This document shows positions 11,166 to 21,123 of a stretch of 64,000 bases of DNA, piece after piece. The notes under the pieces were generated by a model. The model saw only the letters and a program-made list of their open reading frames with translations. It was not told the DNA's origin and searched no databases. A program made the translations under genes and the position numbers. How positions within the stretch are numbered: position 1 is the stretch's first letter; each line of letters starts with the position of its first letter. This stretch comes from Candidatus Accumulibacter cognatus (GTDB taxonomy: Bacteria > Pseudomonadota > Gammaproteobacteria > Burkholderiales > Rhodocyclaceae), in contig CP058708.1 of NCBI GenBank assembly GCA_013414765.1, positions 3,901,553 through 3,965,552 of the forward strand, read 5' to 3'.

Positions 11166-14100
11166 TCAGGGCAGGTTGCGCTCGCGCAGCCACTGCGCGA
11201 AATCGTCTGGCGGCAGTGGTCGGGAATAGAGGTAACCCTGGCCATTGTGGCATCCGGAGGCGTCGAGTTCGACGTGCTGATCGGTGAGTTCGACGCCCTC
11301 GGCGACGACGCTCATCCCGAGGTGGCGCGCCAGTGCAATGATCGCCGAACCAATTGCACGGTCATCGGCGTTGCTCGATATGCCGTCAACGAAGCTGCGG
11401 GCAATTTTGAGTTCGTGGATCGGGAAACGCTTGAGGTACGACAAGGAAGAAAAGCCGGTACCAAAGTCATCGATGCTGATCACCAGACCGAAAGCCACCA
11501 GTTCAGCCAGCATGCGCTGAGCTCGCTCGAAGTCCATCAGCACCCCTTCGGTGATTTCGATGCACAGCTGCTGCGGGGAGACGCGATGCGCATTGACGAT
11601 CTGGATCAGATCGGCTGCCATGCCTTCCTTGCGGAAATGCCGAGCAGAGATGTTGACACTGATGCGTACCGCTGGCAATCCGGCCTTGTTCCACTGGTCG
11701 ATCTGTCGGCAAACCTCTCCAAGTACCCATTCGTCGATCGACACGATCAGGCTGCTTTGCTCGGCGACCGGAATGAACACCACCGGATCCACGACTTCGC
11801 CGTTGTATTGCCAGCGCAACAGCGCCTCGGCTCCGACGACACGTTGGTTTTCGAGGTTGACCTGCGGTTGGTAATGAATGAACAGCTCGCCGTTTTCGAT
11901 CGCACGTCGCAAACCCGTTTCCAGCGCCAGTCGACGCGTCGCCTGGTGAGCCAGGTCGGCGGTGAAGAAGCGAAAAGCGTTCTTGCCATGATCCTTGGCG
12001 CGGTACATCGCAGAGTCGGCATTGCGCATCAAGGCGCTGGCGTCGGCGGCATCCTCCGGAAACATGCTCAGCCCGATGCTGGCACTGATGAAGCATTCGT
12101 GCTCGTCGAACTGATAACTGGTACTCAAGGCGCTCAGCAAACGCTCGGCGGTCAGTGTTGCCTTGTGACGATCGGCGGTTCCGAGCAGGACCACGAACTC
12201 GTCACCGCCCAGTCGTGCCACCGTGTCTTCGGCACGCACGCAGTCGAGCAGACGCATGGCGGCCTGCTTGAGCAACTTGTCGCCGGTGGCATGACCGAGG
12301 GTGTCATTGACCACCTTGAAATTGTCGAGATCGATGAACACCACTCCGATACTCTCGCGTGATCGCTCGGCTCGTGCCAGAGCGAGATGCAGACGGTCAT
12401 TGAACAATGCCCGGTTGGGCAGTCCGGTCAGTTCATCGTGGGTTGCCAGATACTCGACGCGCTGCTGCGACTCGCGCACCTTGGTAATGTCGCTGAACAT
12501 GCCGACGTAGTTGACTATCTTGCCACTCTTGTCCTTGACGGTATTGATCGACAACCATTCGAGGAAAGTCTCGCCGTTTTTCCGTCGATTCCAGATCTCG
12601 CCCTGCCAGACGCCCAGGCGATTGACCCGATCCCACATTTCGACATAGAGCTCGGGTGGGGTCTTCTCGGATCGCAGAAGGCTGGGCTTCTTGCCGATGA
12701 CCTCCTGGCGTGTGAACCCGGTGAGGGTCGTGAAAGCGTCATTGACGGTCAGGATGCGTTGCTCGGTATCGGTTACCAGGACGCCTTCGGAAGCGCGATC
12801 GAAGACCATCGCCGCTAGCCGCAAACTTTCCTCAGCGCGCTTGCGGGCGGAGATGTCGGTGGCCTGGAAACAGAGGCCGGTGATTGCTCCGTCGTGGTCG
12901 AAGAGCGGAAAACGAACTGCCAGAAAGTGGTGATTTCCGCTAGTCAGAGGCAAGGTTTCTTCACCTTCGATCTCCTGGCGCAGACGCATCGCTTCAAGTT
13001 CGCTCTCACGGAAGATTTTCGATACGGCGTCGGGAAAGAGCTGCAGGTCGGTTTTTCCGATGACCCACCCGGCGGCGAAGCCAAAAGTCTGTTCAAACTT
13101 CGGGTTGACAAACTGGTAGCGACCGCTGGCGTCCTTGACGGCCATCAACGAGACCGAGTTGTTCATCACTGCCAGCAACCTGACCTGAGTTTCGCGCGCC
13201 GAACGCTCGATTTCGTACAAATTGGTGTTGTCGGCGAACAGCAGGATCGCGCCGGCACTGCGCTGCGAAGTGCGCAATAACGGTGCGATGTGCAGCGCGT
13301 AGTGGCGACGGTTGGCGTTCACGATCTGGCGGTCGAGGGCGTTTTGGGTGTCGATCACCTTCTGGCTGTCGGTGACCAGATCGGGCATGTCTGGCAGTGC
13401 CAGATCGCGCAGATGCCGGCCGATTTGTGGCTCGCCGAGCCTGAACAGCCGCGCAGCGGCGCTGTTGAAGCGCTGCAGGGCAGAGTTCTGGTCGAGGACC
13501 ATCAAGGGATAGTCGACACTGTTCTGGATACATTCCAGTTCGATGTTGAGTTCTTGAGTCTCGGCGGTCTTGATCTGCAATTCCTCGTTGACCGTTGCCA
13601 GCTCCTCGTTGGTCGATTGCAGTTCCTCGTTCGAAGCTTCAAGTTCCTCGTTGGAGGCCTGCATTTCCTCGTTCGAGGCCTGTATCTCCTCATTCAGTGC
13701 CTGCATTTCCTCATTCGAGGTCTCGAGTTCCTCGACCAGCGTCTGCAGATGTTCGCGCGTTGCGGCCAGTTCGTCCTCGAGCTCCTTGTCGGTGACATTG
13801 TTACTGTCATCGGTGGAATTCTTGCCGGCAGATGCCGCAATCCACTCGATACAGACCATGAACAGCGCTTCATTGCCGGGAGCCAGGACCGGATGGACTG
13901 AAAGGCGGATGCCGCGATTCGGGTCGAGCGCCTTGATGTGGCGTGGCCGTCCGTGAGCCACAGTTTGCTTGACCTGGACCTGCCGCATCAGCACCTGGAC
14001 CTCGGTGCGCAGCTCGCGACGGATCAACGAGATCAGGTCAAAAGCTGGTTTGCCGGGTGAAACGTTAAGCAGTCGGCTGGCGTCGCCATGGATGTGGCGG

Positions 14101-15776
14101 ACTTCGAACTTGCTGTTGACTAGGATGCTGGTGGGAATGAAATATCGTCCTGCCGCTTCTAGCAGGATGTTCTCGAAACCCAGTGGGGTGGTCGGTTTGG
14201 CCGGCCTCTGATGCTGGTTCAGACCGGCTGCGGCAAGGGGCATTTCGGTACGTGGCAGCGGCAGTCGGGCAGCGATCCCGTGTCGGCGGTAAAGTCGCCC
14301 TTCCTTGTCGACCACGCCGAACAGCGCCTCCTGCTGGAAGATTCCCTCCGATTTTCCAAGGAACAGGTAGGCACCCGGATTGAGCGCGTAATGGAATACC
14401 GACAGCAGGCGGGCCTGCAACTCGCTCTGGAAATAAATTAGTACATTACGGCAACTGATCAGGTCGAGTCGGAGAAACGGCGGATCCTGTACCAGATCCT
14501 GGCGAGCAAAGATGACCACGTCGCGCAGGTTCTTGTTGATTTCGTAACGGTCACCGTGGGGCGTGAAATGGGTGCGGATGCGATTGCGATCCATGTGCGC
14601 CAGGCTGGAGGCAGCAAACACGCCACGCCGCGCCAGTGCCATCGCGTCGAGATCGATATCGGTGGCGAAGATCTGCAGACGGTACTGATCGAAGGAAGCT
14701 CCCAGACGTTCAGAAAACAGAATGGCCAGGGAATAAGCCTCCTCGCCGGTCGCACAACCGGCAGTCCAGATGCGGATATCGTCGCCGGGTTGCTTGTTGG
14801 CGAGAATGTCGCCAATCACCTTTTCCAGACGAGCAAAGGCGTCGCTGTCGCGAAAGAAAGCCGTGACCGAGATCAGGATGTCCTTGCATAGCCGGTCCAG
14901 TTCGACCGGCGTGTCATCGACCACCTTAAGGTAATCTTGCAGTGTACTGACGTGGTTTGCCGCCATTCGCCGCTCGATCCGTCGCCACAGTGTCGGCTCC
15001 TTATATTGCGAAAAGTCGACCTTGGTGCGGCTTCGTACCTTGCCAAGGAGCGTCTTGAGCGTTGCCGGTGCGCTTGCTGCCTGGGTGGCCACCGGAATCA
15101 GGCCACGGTTGAGGACGATCAGACTGATCTCGGCACCCATCGTCTCGGGCGGGAGAATCCAGTCGACACTACCGGTATCGATCGCCGACTGTGGCATGCC
15201 GCTATACTTGGCTGTTTCGGGATCCTGGGAAAAGGTGAAACCACCAGCCGCCTTGATCGCGTGAATTCCCGCAGCACCGTCAGAGCCCGTGCCGGACAGG
15301 ATGATGCCGATCGTCGACTCGCCAATCTCCTCGGCCAGCGAGGCGAAGAAACGGTTGACCGATGGTTTGGGCATCGATTCCTTGGTGGGTTCGACGAGCC
15401 GGAAGTGGCCCGCCTGCAGCGTCAGATTGCGATTCGGTGGAGTGATATAGACCGTATTTGCTTCGGGCAACATTCCGTCCTCGATGTCCCGAACCAGCAT
15501 CGTCGTCTCACGACCGAGCAACTGTGCCATCATGCTGCGGTAGGTCGGCGACAGGTGTTGTACGACGACGTATGTCAGCCCAAGATTCTTTGGCAGGCTC
15601 GGCAAGAGCAGACGGAGCGCTTCCAGGCCACCGGCAGAGGCGCCGATCCCGATGATGAAGGGTCTCTCGTCCGAGCGGACCGGGAGCACTGCGTCGCCAG
15701 GCGGTTTCGCTGCTGCAAGCGGCTTCTTTGAGACTGGGCGTCTTTTTACGGGTTCTTCTGCATTGCCGATGCTCAT
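11166..15776 (-). CDS. CheB-CheR-PAS-GGDEF-EAL hybrid signalling protein
   Basis: A 1536-residue cytoplasmic protein. In order: CheB methylesterase at about 38-225 with a complete triad (S47 in GASAGG, H74 in VVQHLS, D166 in SGTGSDG); CheR methyltransferase at about 245-500 ([25 protein letters not shown]); a heptad coiled coil near 660-725 made of repeated NEE(L/M/I)QA/S units; three PAS segments; GGDEF at about 1110-1265 with an intact GGDEF motif; EAL at about 1285-1525 with [16 protein letters not shown] and AEGVE. The usual LKIDRSF motif reads LKIARSF, keeping the Lys but losing the Asp. It has no CheY receiver and no membrane helix. It would couple receptor-style methylation to c-di-GMP turnover. 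It ends five bases from the phosphatase gene, tail to tail. Confidence 0.93.
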   Translation of the reverse strand: MSIGNAEEPVKRRPVSKKPLAAAKPPGDAVLPVRSDERPFIIGIGASAGGLEALRLLLPSLPKNLGLTYVVVQHLSPTYRSMMAQLLGRETTMLVRDIEDGMLPEANTVYITPPNRNLTLQAGHFRLVEPTKESMPKPSVNRFFASLAEEIGESTIGIILSGTGSDGAAGIHAIKAAGGFTFSQDPETAKYSGMPQSAIDTGSVDWILPPETMGAEISLIVLNRGLIPVATQAASAPATLKTLLGKVRSRTKVDFSQYKEPTLWRRIERRMAANHVSTLQDYLKVVDDTPVELDRLCKDILISVTAFFRDSDAFARLEKVIGDILANKQPGDDIRIWTAGCATGEEAYSLAILFSERLGASFDQYRLQIFATDIDLDAMALARRGVFAASSLAHMDRNRIRTHFTPHGDRYEINKNLRDVVIFARQDLVQDPPFLRLDLISCRNVLIYFQSELQARLLSVFHYALNPGAYLFLGKSEGIFQQEALFGVVDKEGRLYRRHGIAARLPLPRTEMPLAAAGLNQHQRPAKPTTPLGFENILLEAAGRYFIPTSILVNSKFEVRHIHGDASRLLNVSPGKPAFDLISLIRRELRTEVQVLMRQVQVKQTVAHGRPRHIKALDPNRGIRLSVHPVLAPGNEALFMVCIEWIAASAGKNSTDDSNNVTDKELEDELAATREHLQTLVEELETSNEEMQALNEEIQASNEEMQASNEELEASNEELQSTNEELATVNEELQIKTAETQELNIELECIQNSVDYPLMVLDQNSALQRFNSAAARLFRLGEPQIGRHLRDLALPDMPDLVTDSQKVIDTQNALDRQIVNANRRHYALHIAPLLRTSQRSAGAILLFADNTNLYEIERSARETQVRLLAVMNNSVSLMAVKDASGRYQFVNPKFEQTFGFAAGWVIGKTDLQLFPDAVSKIFRESELEAMRLRQEIEGEETLPLTSGNHHFLAVRFPLFDHDGAITGLCFQATDISARKRAEESLRLAAMVFDRASEGVLVTDTEQRILTVNDAFTTLTGFTRQEVIGKKPSLLRSEKTPPELYVEMWDRVNRLGVWQGEIWNRRKNGETFLEWLSINTVKDKSGKIVNYVGMFSDITKVRESQQRVEYLATHDELTGLPNRALFNDRLHLALARAERSRESIGVVFIDLDNFKVVNDTLGHATGDKLLKQAAMRLLDCVRAEDTVARLGGDEFVVLLGTADRHKATLTAERLLSALSTSYQFDEHECFISASIGLSMFPEDAADASALMRNADSAMYRAKDHGKNAFRFFTADLAHQATRRLALETGLRRAIENGELFIHYQPQVNLENQRVVGAEALLRWQYNGEVVDPVVFIPVAEQSSLIVSIDEWVLGEVCRQIDQWNKAGLPAVRISVNISARHFRKEGMAADLIQIVNAHRVSPQQLCIEITEGVLMDFERAQRMLAELVAFGLVISIDDFGTGFSSLSYLKRFPIHELKIARSFVDGISSNADDRAIGSAIIALARHLGMSVVAEGVELTDQHVELDASGCHNGQGYLYSRPLPPDDFAQWLRERNLP

Positions 15777-16122
15777 TGCCTGTTGTCCAATTGATATCGG
15801 GTCGTCGACTGCGCTTGATCATACCACGGGAGAGTACCGATGGCTGGATGCCGGTTTACCGGTTCACCAGTCTACCGGGGCTCTGCCCTGACTACGGGAA
15901 AAAGGCCAGTATGGGGACAGAAAACAGCCAAGTTCATCGATTTGGTCGCCGAGAATGGGGGGGCTGATCTGCGCGCGGCCGTGTCCTTCGACAAGCTGAT
16001 GAAGTCAAGCATCCTGAAGCGATTTTGAGCTACCATCCTTGCTGAGGGGCTTCCTCGCTTGTGACAGGTCAGCAATTCTTTCTTGCTGGCAAATGGATTG
16101 AGGATTGACAAGGAGATTTTGG
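15777..16122. other. Intergenic region, no recognised gene
   Basis: 346 bases between two divergent genes. An open stretch near 15910-16028 reads like coding sequence for about 35 residues (AKFIDLVAENGGADLRAAVS) but matches nothing I recognise and has no start signal. It may be a remnant. AAGGAG at 16110-16115 is the ribosome-binding site of the Cache gene. Confidence 0.4.
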
Positions 16123-16566
16123 ATGCTACAGCAATTGTTTGCAGTTTCTGCACTGGCTTTCTTCGGGTCTATCGGTAGCGCCGTGGCAGCGGAATATGGG
16201 ACTCCAGCCGAAGCCAAAGCCCTGCTCGAAAAGGCTGTTATGGCTGTGAAGGCTGACAAGACCAAAGCGCTTGTGATGTTCACCAAGGGTGAAGGGGGAT
16301 TCAAGGATCGTGACCTGTATCCCTATTGCGGTGGTCCGGATGGGTACTTCACCGCGCATCCGACGCTCCTCGGGAAGAGCCTCAAGGAGCTCAGGGACAA
16401 GTACGGAAGACCTTTGGGAGAGGAGGTCTACGCTGCGGCCAGGGATGGGTCGATTGCCGAGGTGTCATACATGTGGCCGCGCCCTGGTCAGACCAATCCG
16501 GTGGCGAAGGTGGCCTTCGTGACCAGGGTCGACGACCAGGTGTGTGCGGTCGGCTACTACAAGTAA
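16123..16566 (+). CDS. Secreted single-Cache-domain protein
   Basis: 147-residue periplasmic protein. A signal peptide ends at about residue 23 (AVAA/EYG). The rest resembles a single Cache ligand-binding domain: AKALLEKAVMAVKADKTKALVMF, then DLYPYCGGPDGYFTAHPTLLGKSLKEL, SYMWPRPGQTNPVAKVAFV and the closing QVCAVGYYK. ATG 16123 is chosen because AAGGAG lies seven bases upstream; an earlier TTG at 16105 would lack a signal sequence. It has no transmembrane or output domain, so it may act as a soluble sensor or as a partner of the neighbouring CheB-CheR hybrid, which is inference. Confidence 0.85.
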   Translation: MLQQLFAVSALAFFGSIGSAVAAEYGTPAEAKALLEKAVMAVKADKTKALVMFTKGEGGFKDRDLYPYCGGPDGYFTAHPTLLGKSLKELRDKYGRPLGEEVYAAARDGSIAEVSYMWPRPGQTNPVAKVAFVTRVDDQVCAVGYYK

Positions 16567-16625
16567 AGATTTCTCTGAAGGCCTGTGCTCTTGCGACAGC
16601 GCAGCGCTCCTATATCCTGTAGAGT

Positions 16626-16659
16626 GACAAGACCCCGCGACAGCGGGGTTTTTCTTGTC
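16626..16659. terminator. Bidirectional terminator between Cache gene and ppk2
   Basis: CCCCGC (16633-16638), loop GACA, GCGGGG (16643-16648), then TTTTT. Outer arms GACAAGA (16626-16632) and TCTTGTC (16653-16659) are also complementary, so the hairpin can serve both converging genes. Confidence 0.85.
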
Positions 16660-16667
16660 TCAGTGCC

Positions 16668-17741
16668 TCAGTACACTTCTGGGATGAAGGTCTGGTCGGA
16701 AAGCGGCGGGCGAACATAACCCCCCTCCTCCTGACGGGGCGGCAGGACGATCGGCTCTGGTGTCAGGTCCTCGTAGTCGATCATGTTCAACAGGTGCGTG
16801 ATGACGTTAAGGCGGGCACGCTTCTTGTCGTCGCCGTCGACGACATACCAGGGTGCCTGTTTGATGTCGGTGTGCGCGAACATGGCGTCCTTGGCTTTGG
16901 AGTATTCGACCCAGCGCGCACGCGACTCGAGATCCATCGGACTGAGCTTCCAGTGTTTTTCTGGATGAAAGATGCGCTTCTGGAAACGGCGTTCCTGCTC
17001 TTCGTTGCTGACCGAGAACCAGTACTTGATCAGGATGATGCCGCTACGAACGAGCATACGCTCGAATTCCGGGCAGGTACGCAGAAACTCCCGGTATTCC
17101 TCTTCAGTACAAAAGCCCATGACCCGCTCGACACCGGCACGGTTGTACCAGCTGCGATCAAAGAGGACCATTTCGCCGCCGGCAGGAAGGTGCTGGACGT
17201 AGCGCTGGAAATACCACTGCGTCTGCTCACGGTCAGTTGGTGCAGGCAACGCGGCTACCCGGGTGACGCGCGGACTCAGGCTTTCAGTGATGCGCTTGAT
17301 GGTGCCACCCTTGCCGGCTGCATCACGCCCCTCAAACAGGACTACGACTTTCAGCTTCTTGAATTTGATCCACTCCTGGAGTTTGACGAGTTCGATCTGC
17401 AGCTTCGACAGTGTTTCTTCGTAATCCTTGGTCTTGATTGTCGGTTTGCGAGTGCTGCGTACGTTTTCGTTCAGATTGACTTTGCTTGGCGCGGTGGTGG
17501 GGGTGGCTACTTTTGGTTCAACAGCTTTCCCTCTTGGTGCTTTTTGAACCTTGCCCTGCACGGGTTTTGGTTCCGTCTTCTGCGAAGAAATTTTTGCTTC
17601 TGCTTTGGCAGGTTTCTTCTGCGCCGCAATTTTTGCTGCAGCAGCTGGTGGCGGGGCTGCCTGCACCGCAGTCAGCTGTTCGGTTTGGGTGCTTTCCGAT
17701 ACGACTTCTACTTCTTCTTGCACGGCTTTGACTTCACTCAT
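16668..17741 (-). CDS. ppk2: Polyphosphate kinase 2 (class I) with basic N-terminal extension
   Basis: Phosphorylates nucleoside diphosphates with polyphosphate, or the reverse. The 357 residues have a Walker A-like GRDAAGKGG (K144), the lid TQWYFQRYVQHLPAGGEMVL and a Walker B-like FDRSWYNRAGVERVMGF, typical of one-domain PPK2. ATG 17741 is chosen because GGAGGTACCA precedes it; the frame stays open 29 codons further without a signal. Residues 1-100 are an Ala/Lys/Pro-rich low-complexity extension (AAQKKPAKAEAK, VQKAPRGKAVEPK) unlike the usual short N-terminus. The enzyme fits a polyphosphate-accumulating lifestyle. Confidence 0.95.
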   Translation of the reverse strand: MSEVKAVQEEVEVVSESTQTEQLTAVQAAPPPAAAAKIAAQKKPAKAEAKISSQKTEPKPVQGKVQKAPRGKAVEPKVATPTTAPSKVNLNENVRSTRKPTIKTKDYEETLSKLQIELVKLQEWIKFKKLKVVVLFEGRDAAGKGGTIKRITESLSPRVTRVAALPAPTDREQTQWYFQRYVQHLPAGGEMVLFDRSWYNRAGVERVMGFCTEEEYREFLRTCPEFERMLVRSGIILIKYWFSVSNEEQERRFQKRIFHPEKHWKLSPMDLESRARWVEYSKAKDAMFAHTDIKQAPWYVVDGDDKKRARLNVITHLLNMIDYEDLTPEPIVLPPRQEEGGYVRPPLSDQTFIPEVY

Positions 17742-17991
17742 TGGTACCTCCTTGGTGTGGCGAATAACTGGTGAGTGGTGAACCGTCTCGGGTTCAGGAA
17801 TGCTGACCTGACCCGGACGATGTCCCACGACGCCGGCTGCCTACGGTATGCACGATCCGATAGGGCTTGTAAACAAATGAGACGAGTTTCACTTTGGCCA
17901 TGAATTCCTGGCATAGTTCTACCCCTTGTTGCACGGGAGTTTTCCGGGCCGGGAATTATCGTTCTTTTCTCCGCAAAAATGAACCATCCAG

Positions 17992-18006
17992 TGCACAAAA
18001 CGTGCA
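17992..18006. promoter_or_regulatory. Inverted repeat upstream of ppk2 (site 1)
   Basis: TGCAC-AAAAC-GTGCA is a perfect 5-base dyad about 250 bases upstream of the ppk2 start. It shares the GTGCA/TGCAC core with the second site 33 bases away, which suggests a common regulator. Confidence 0.35.
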
Positions 18007-18039
18007 ATCAATTGAGTAACAGGCAGTCTGGTAGCGGAA

Positions 18040-18053
18040 TTGTGCGTGCACAA
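18040..18053. promoter_or_regulatory. Inverted repeat upstream of ppk2 (site 2)
   Basis: TTGTGC-GT-GCACAA is a perfect 6-base dyad. It has the same GTGC/GCAC core as site 1. Function unknown. Confidence 0.35.
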
Positions 18054-18184
18054 CTTACGGGAAATGCGTTTGTCATGCAGGCCGCGCGTCATTCAGAAGC
18101 CAGCCGGTGGCGTCACGGTATTGACCAGGAGTTGGCGTGCAGCGAACGATGCAGGGGCCGTTCGAGCTGCCCGAGCAGAGCGGC

Positions 18185-18209
18185 GGACGGGCAGTGCATC
18201 TGCCCGTCC
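18185..18209. terminator. Perfect hairpin downstream of the VOC gene
   Basis: GGACGGGCAG, loop TGCAT, CTGCCCGTCC: a perfect ten-base stem about 80 bases beyond the VOC stop. No T-run follows on either strand, so it may stabilise the mRNA end or mark Rho-dependent termination. Confidence 0.45.
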
Positions 18210-18286
18210 ATTGAAGACTCGGCGTGATCGACCGGTCAGTCAGACCCGTTGTCGAGAACTGTCTGCGCCGGCATACGCGGGTATTT

Positions 18287-18760
18287 TCAGGCGAGTTTGG
18301 CGAAGGCTTCGATGACTTCCGGTGGCGCTTGTACCATCTCGATCAGTACGCCTTCACCGGCGATCGGGAACTCTGCACTCGCCTTTGGATGCAGAAAGGT
18401 GATGTCGAAACCAGCGGCACCCTTGCGGATTCCGCCCGGCGCGAAGCGAACGCCGTTGGCCGTAAGCCATTCGACTGCCTTCGGCAGGTCGTCGATCCAT
18501 AGACCAACGTGATTCAGCGGCGTCGCATGCACGGCAGGTTTCTTGTCGGGGTCGACCGGCTGCATCAGATCGACTTCGACCTTGAACGGTCCCTTGCCCA
18601 TGGCGACAATGTCTTCATCAACGTTTTCGCGTTCGCTGACAAAGTTGCCGGTGATTTCGAGGCCAAGCATGTCAACCCAGAGTTGACGAAGCTTAAACTT
18701 ATCGGGGCCGCCGATGGCGATTTGCTGGATACCGAGGACTTTGAACGGGCGTGGATTCAT
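18287..18760 (-). CDS. VOC-fold (glyoxalase/epimerase-type) metalloprotein
   Basis: 157-residue protein with two beta-alpha-beta-beta-beta units of the vicinal-oxygen-chelate fold: [20 protein letters not shown] starts unit 1 and [18 protein letters not shown] starts unit 2. Candidate metal ligands are the Gln in IQQI, His in LNHVG and Glu in VLIEMVQ. Methylmalonyl-CoA epimerase and lactoylglutathione lyase are the closest ideas; the first ligand position is Gln instead of the usual epimerase His. It lies 58 bases downstream of the malonyl-CoA decarboxylase gene on the same strand, which favours an acyl-CoA role. Confidence 0.8.
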   Translation of the reverse strand: MNPRPFKVLGIQQIAIGGPDKFKLRQLWVDMLGLEITGNFVSERENVDEDIVAMGKGPFKVEVDLMQPVDPDKKPAVHATPLNHVGLWIDDLPKAVEWLTANGVRFAPGGIRKGAAGFDITFLHPKASAEFPIAGEGVLIEMVQAPPEVIEAFAKLA

Positions 18761-18818
18761 GTTTGTTCTTTCTCTTGGCAGGATTAAAGGGGGAATTGGT
18801 GTGTGGTGTTGTGCAATC

Positions 18819-20204
18819 TCAATCGCGGGCTGAACGACGTATGGCGGCAGCGGCAGCGATCTCGCCGCTGCGCGAAAAAGCCTCGACGTTCGCTTCGATA
18901 GTATCAGGGTCGTAAAGATAATTCACCATCAGTCCGTAGGATTGCTGCTGACCGCGTGCCGAGGTGTCGGCCAGATAATTGAGACGTTCGATGCGAGCGC
19001 CATTGCCCAGGTGAAAGCGGGCGACCGGGTCGTAAGGCCGTCCGCCTTTGCTGGTGGTCAGCAGGTAGCGTGCAGCCAGGCGCAGCAGGCCATGTTGCAG
19101 GGCGCGTGCCAGGCGCGCGTCAGTCATCCAGCGTGCGTCGGCAAGCAGCTTCGAAAGGTCGCTTGCGTCGGCCAGTTGCGGCATTTCCGGTGTCAAATGG
19201 CGTTTGATCCGTTCAAGGTCGGCGGCGCTGAAAGCATGAGGCCAGGACTCCGGGTTCTTTTCAGCCCAGTGCCTGAACGAGGGCAGGGGAGAGAGGGTGG
19301 CAAAGTTGACCAGACGTGGGTAATCGCGTTTCAGGTCGTCTACAACCCGCTTGAGCAGGAAATTACCGAATGAAACACCACGCAGGCCGACCTGAGTGTT
19401 TGAAATCGAATAGAAGATCGCTGTATTTGCCCTGTGCGCATCAAATACCGGTGCATGCTCGTCGAGCAGTGTTTGCACATTGTCAGCGAGATGTTCGGTC
19501 AACGCCACCTCAACGAAGATCAACGGCTCCATGGGCATGCGTGGATGAAAGAAGGCGTAGCAGCGACGGTCGGAATCGAGGCGGTTCTTGAGATCACTCC
19601 AAGAACGGATCTGATGTACCGCTTCATACTCGATGAGTTTTTCGAGTAGCGCTGCCGGTGAACTCCAGGTGATGCGCTGCAGTTCCAGGAAGCCGACGTC
19701 AAACCAGGCACCCAGTCGGGATTCTAGTTCGCGATCAAGCGAACGCAGAGCGGCATCCTTTTCGACAAAGCGCAGCAGATCGGCACGCAGGTCGACCAGG
19801 AACTTGACGCCGTGTGAGAGTGCGTTGAATTGCGTCAGGATGCGCAGGCGAGCGGATCGCATGGCGTTGCGCAGGGCAGACTCGGCAGTCCACTGCGCGT
19901 CGCTGCCAATTGCCTCCTGATAGTCGGCGTGCGCCTTGGCGACCAACTCCGGGTCGGGACCGAATTCGGTCGCAACAATTCGCAGAAAGCTGGCACGCCC
20001 CTCGTCGTTGAGACGTAAATAGGTTTCCGCAAGACGGCCGGCACGCTGCCTGGCCGAAACTTCTCCGCCGATGCCGCTGGCGCATTCATGAAGCAGATCA
20101 CGAATGCGTACCAGTTGTTTGCCCTCCAGACTGCGCGTTGCACCGCCATCAGCGAGCAGTGTGCGCACGCGGCGCAGCCCCCGCACTACCATCCCTTCTG
20201 CCAT
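18819..20204 (-). CDS. Malonyl-CoA decarboxylase
   Basis: Converts malonyl-CoA into acetyl-CoA and CO2. The 461 residues have the helical N-terminal domain and the GNAT-like catalytic domain with [36 protein letters not shown] and the catalytic-type [14 protein letters not shown] 20204 is chosen because GAGGAGAAAGCA precedes it and because the 36 upstream codons look non-coding. It probably forms an operon with the VOC gene. In a cell that stores polyhydroxyalkanoate this enzyme would return malonyl-CoA to acetyl-CoA, which is inference. Confidence 0.92.
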   Translation of the reverse strand: MAEGMVVRGLRRVRTLLADGGATRSLEGKQLVRIRDLLHECASGIGGEVSARQRAGRLAETYLRLNDEGRASFLRIVATEFGPDPELVAKAHADYQEAIGSDAQWTAESALRNAMRSARLRILTQFNALSHGVKFLVDLRADLLRFVEKDAALRSLDRELESRLGAWFDVGFLELQRITWSSPAALLEKLIEYEAVHQIRSWSDLKNRLDSDRRCYAFFHPRMPMEPLIFVEVALTEHLADNVQTLLDEHAPVFDAHRANTAIFYSISNTQVGLRGVSFGNFLLKRVVDDLKRDYPRLVNFATLSPLPSFRHWAEKNPESWPHAFSAADLERIKRHLTPEMPQLADASDLSKLLADARWMTDARLARALQHGLLRLAARYLLTTSKGGRPYDPVARFHLGNGARIERLNYLADTSARGQQQSYGLMVNYLYDPDTIEANVEAFSRSGEIAAAAAIRRSARD

Positions 20205-20242
20205 TGCTTTCTCCTCACTCTCGCGGCCCTCGACGCGCTGAC

Positions 20243-21040
20243 TCAGCTGCGCTGGTGGTTCGCAAAGACGACAAAAATGATCCCGGCAACAATCATCGGC
20301 AGTGACAACCACTGCCCCATGCTGACGGTGTAAGAAAACCCGAAGATTCCCTCATCCGGTGATCGAAAATATTCGGCGATCCAACGCAGGACCCCGTAGC
20401 CGATGAGAAAAACCCCGGATACAGCGCCGCGTGCCCGCGTCTGGCCTGAGTAGATCCACAGGATAACAAACAGGGCGAGCCCCTCGAGTCCGGCCTGGTA
20501 GATCTGAGACGGATGGCGCGGCAAATCGTCCACCCAGGGAAATACCATCGCCCATGGCAAGGAAGGATCAGCCACACGTCCCCACAGCTCGCCATTGATA
20601 AAGTTGCCGATGCGCCCGGCGGCCAGGCCGAGCGGCACCAGCGGAGCGATGAAGTCGGTGATTTCGAGCCAGGTCCTGCCCGTTTTGCGCGCGTACAACC
20701 ACATTGCGAGCAGCACACCGAGAAACCCCCCGTGAAACGACATGCCTCCCCGCCAGACAGCGAAGATCTGCAGCGGCTGCGAGAGATAGTAACCCGGCTC
20801 ATAGAACAGAACCTGACCGAGACGGCCTCCGGCGATCACGCCCAGGACACCGTAGAACAACAGGTCATCGAGCTGTTGCACCGTCCAGCCGGCTTGCGAA
20901 AGTTGCGGATGAGTGAGAATTCGCCGCCGGCCAAGCCACCAGAACTGGAGAAAGGCCAGGAGGTACATCAGTCCGTACCAGTGCACGCTCAGCGGGCCGA
21001 GTGAAAGCGCAACAGGATTGAACTGCGGATGAATTAACAC
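20243..21040 (-). CDS. lgt: Phosphatidylglycerol-prolipoprotein diacylglyceryl transferase
   Basis: Inner-membrane enzyme that adds diacylglycerol to the lipobox Cys of prolipoproteins, here including PilW, BamB and the Liv binding protein. The 265 residues from GTG 21040 begin [26 protein letters not shown], the canonical family start, and contain the signature [17 protein letters not shown] and [14 protein letters not shown] at 21079 (MPILSESPQ) is an alternative that adds 13 residues. About seven membrane helices. Divergent from ilvD. Confidence 0.95.
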   Translation of the reverse strand: MLIHPQFNPVALSLGPLSVHWYGLMYLLAFLQFWWLGRRRILTHPQLSQAGWTVQQLDDLLFYGVLGVIAGGRLGQVLFYEPGYYLSQPLQIFAVWRGGMSFHGGFLGVLLAMWLYARKTGRTWLEITDFIAPLVPLGLAAGRIGNFINGELWGRVADPSLPWAMVFPWVDDLPRHPSQIYQAGLEGLALFVILWIYSGQTRARGAVSGVFLIGYGVLRWIAEYFRSPDEGIFGFSYTVSMGQWLSLPMIVAGIIFVVFANHQRS

Positions 21041-21123
21041 GGAACGAACATCCTGGGGGCTTTCGGATAGAATTGGCATTATATCGCGCCACCCTTGGGC
21101 GTGTTCCAGATTGGAGATCGGCA

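Larger units (their letters stand above)
17742..18286. other. 545-base region upstream of ppk2
   Basis: No gene is supported. It holds two palindromes and one perfect hairpin, listed separately, and presumably the ppk2 promoter, for which I see no clear -35/-10 pair. No Pho-box-like direct repeat with 11-base spacing is present. Confidence 0.5.

Noticed and set aside
15910-16028. Possible small gene (AKFIDLVAENGG...)
   Set aside because: No start signal, no known family; kept only as a note.
18069-18096. Pho-box-like TGTCAT repeat upstream of ppk2
   Set aside because: The two GTCAT cores are about 16 bases apart instead of 11.
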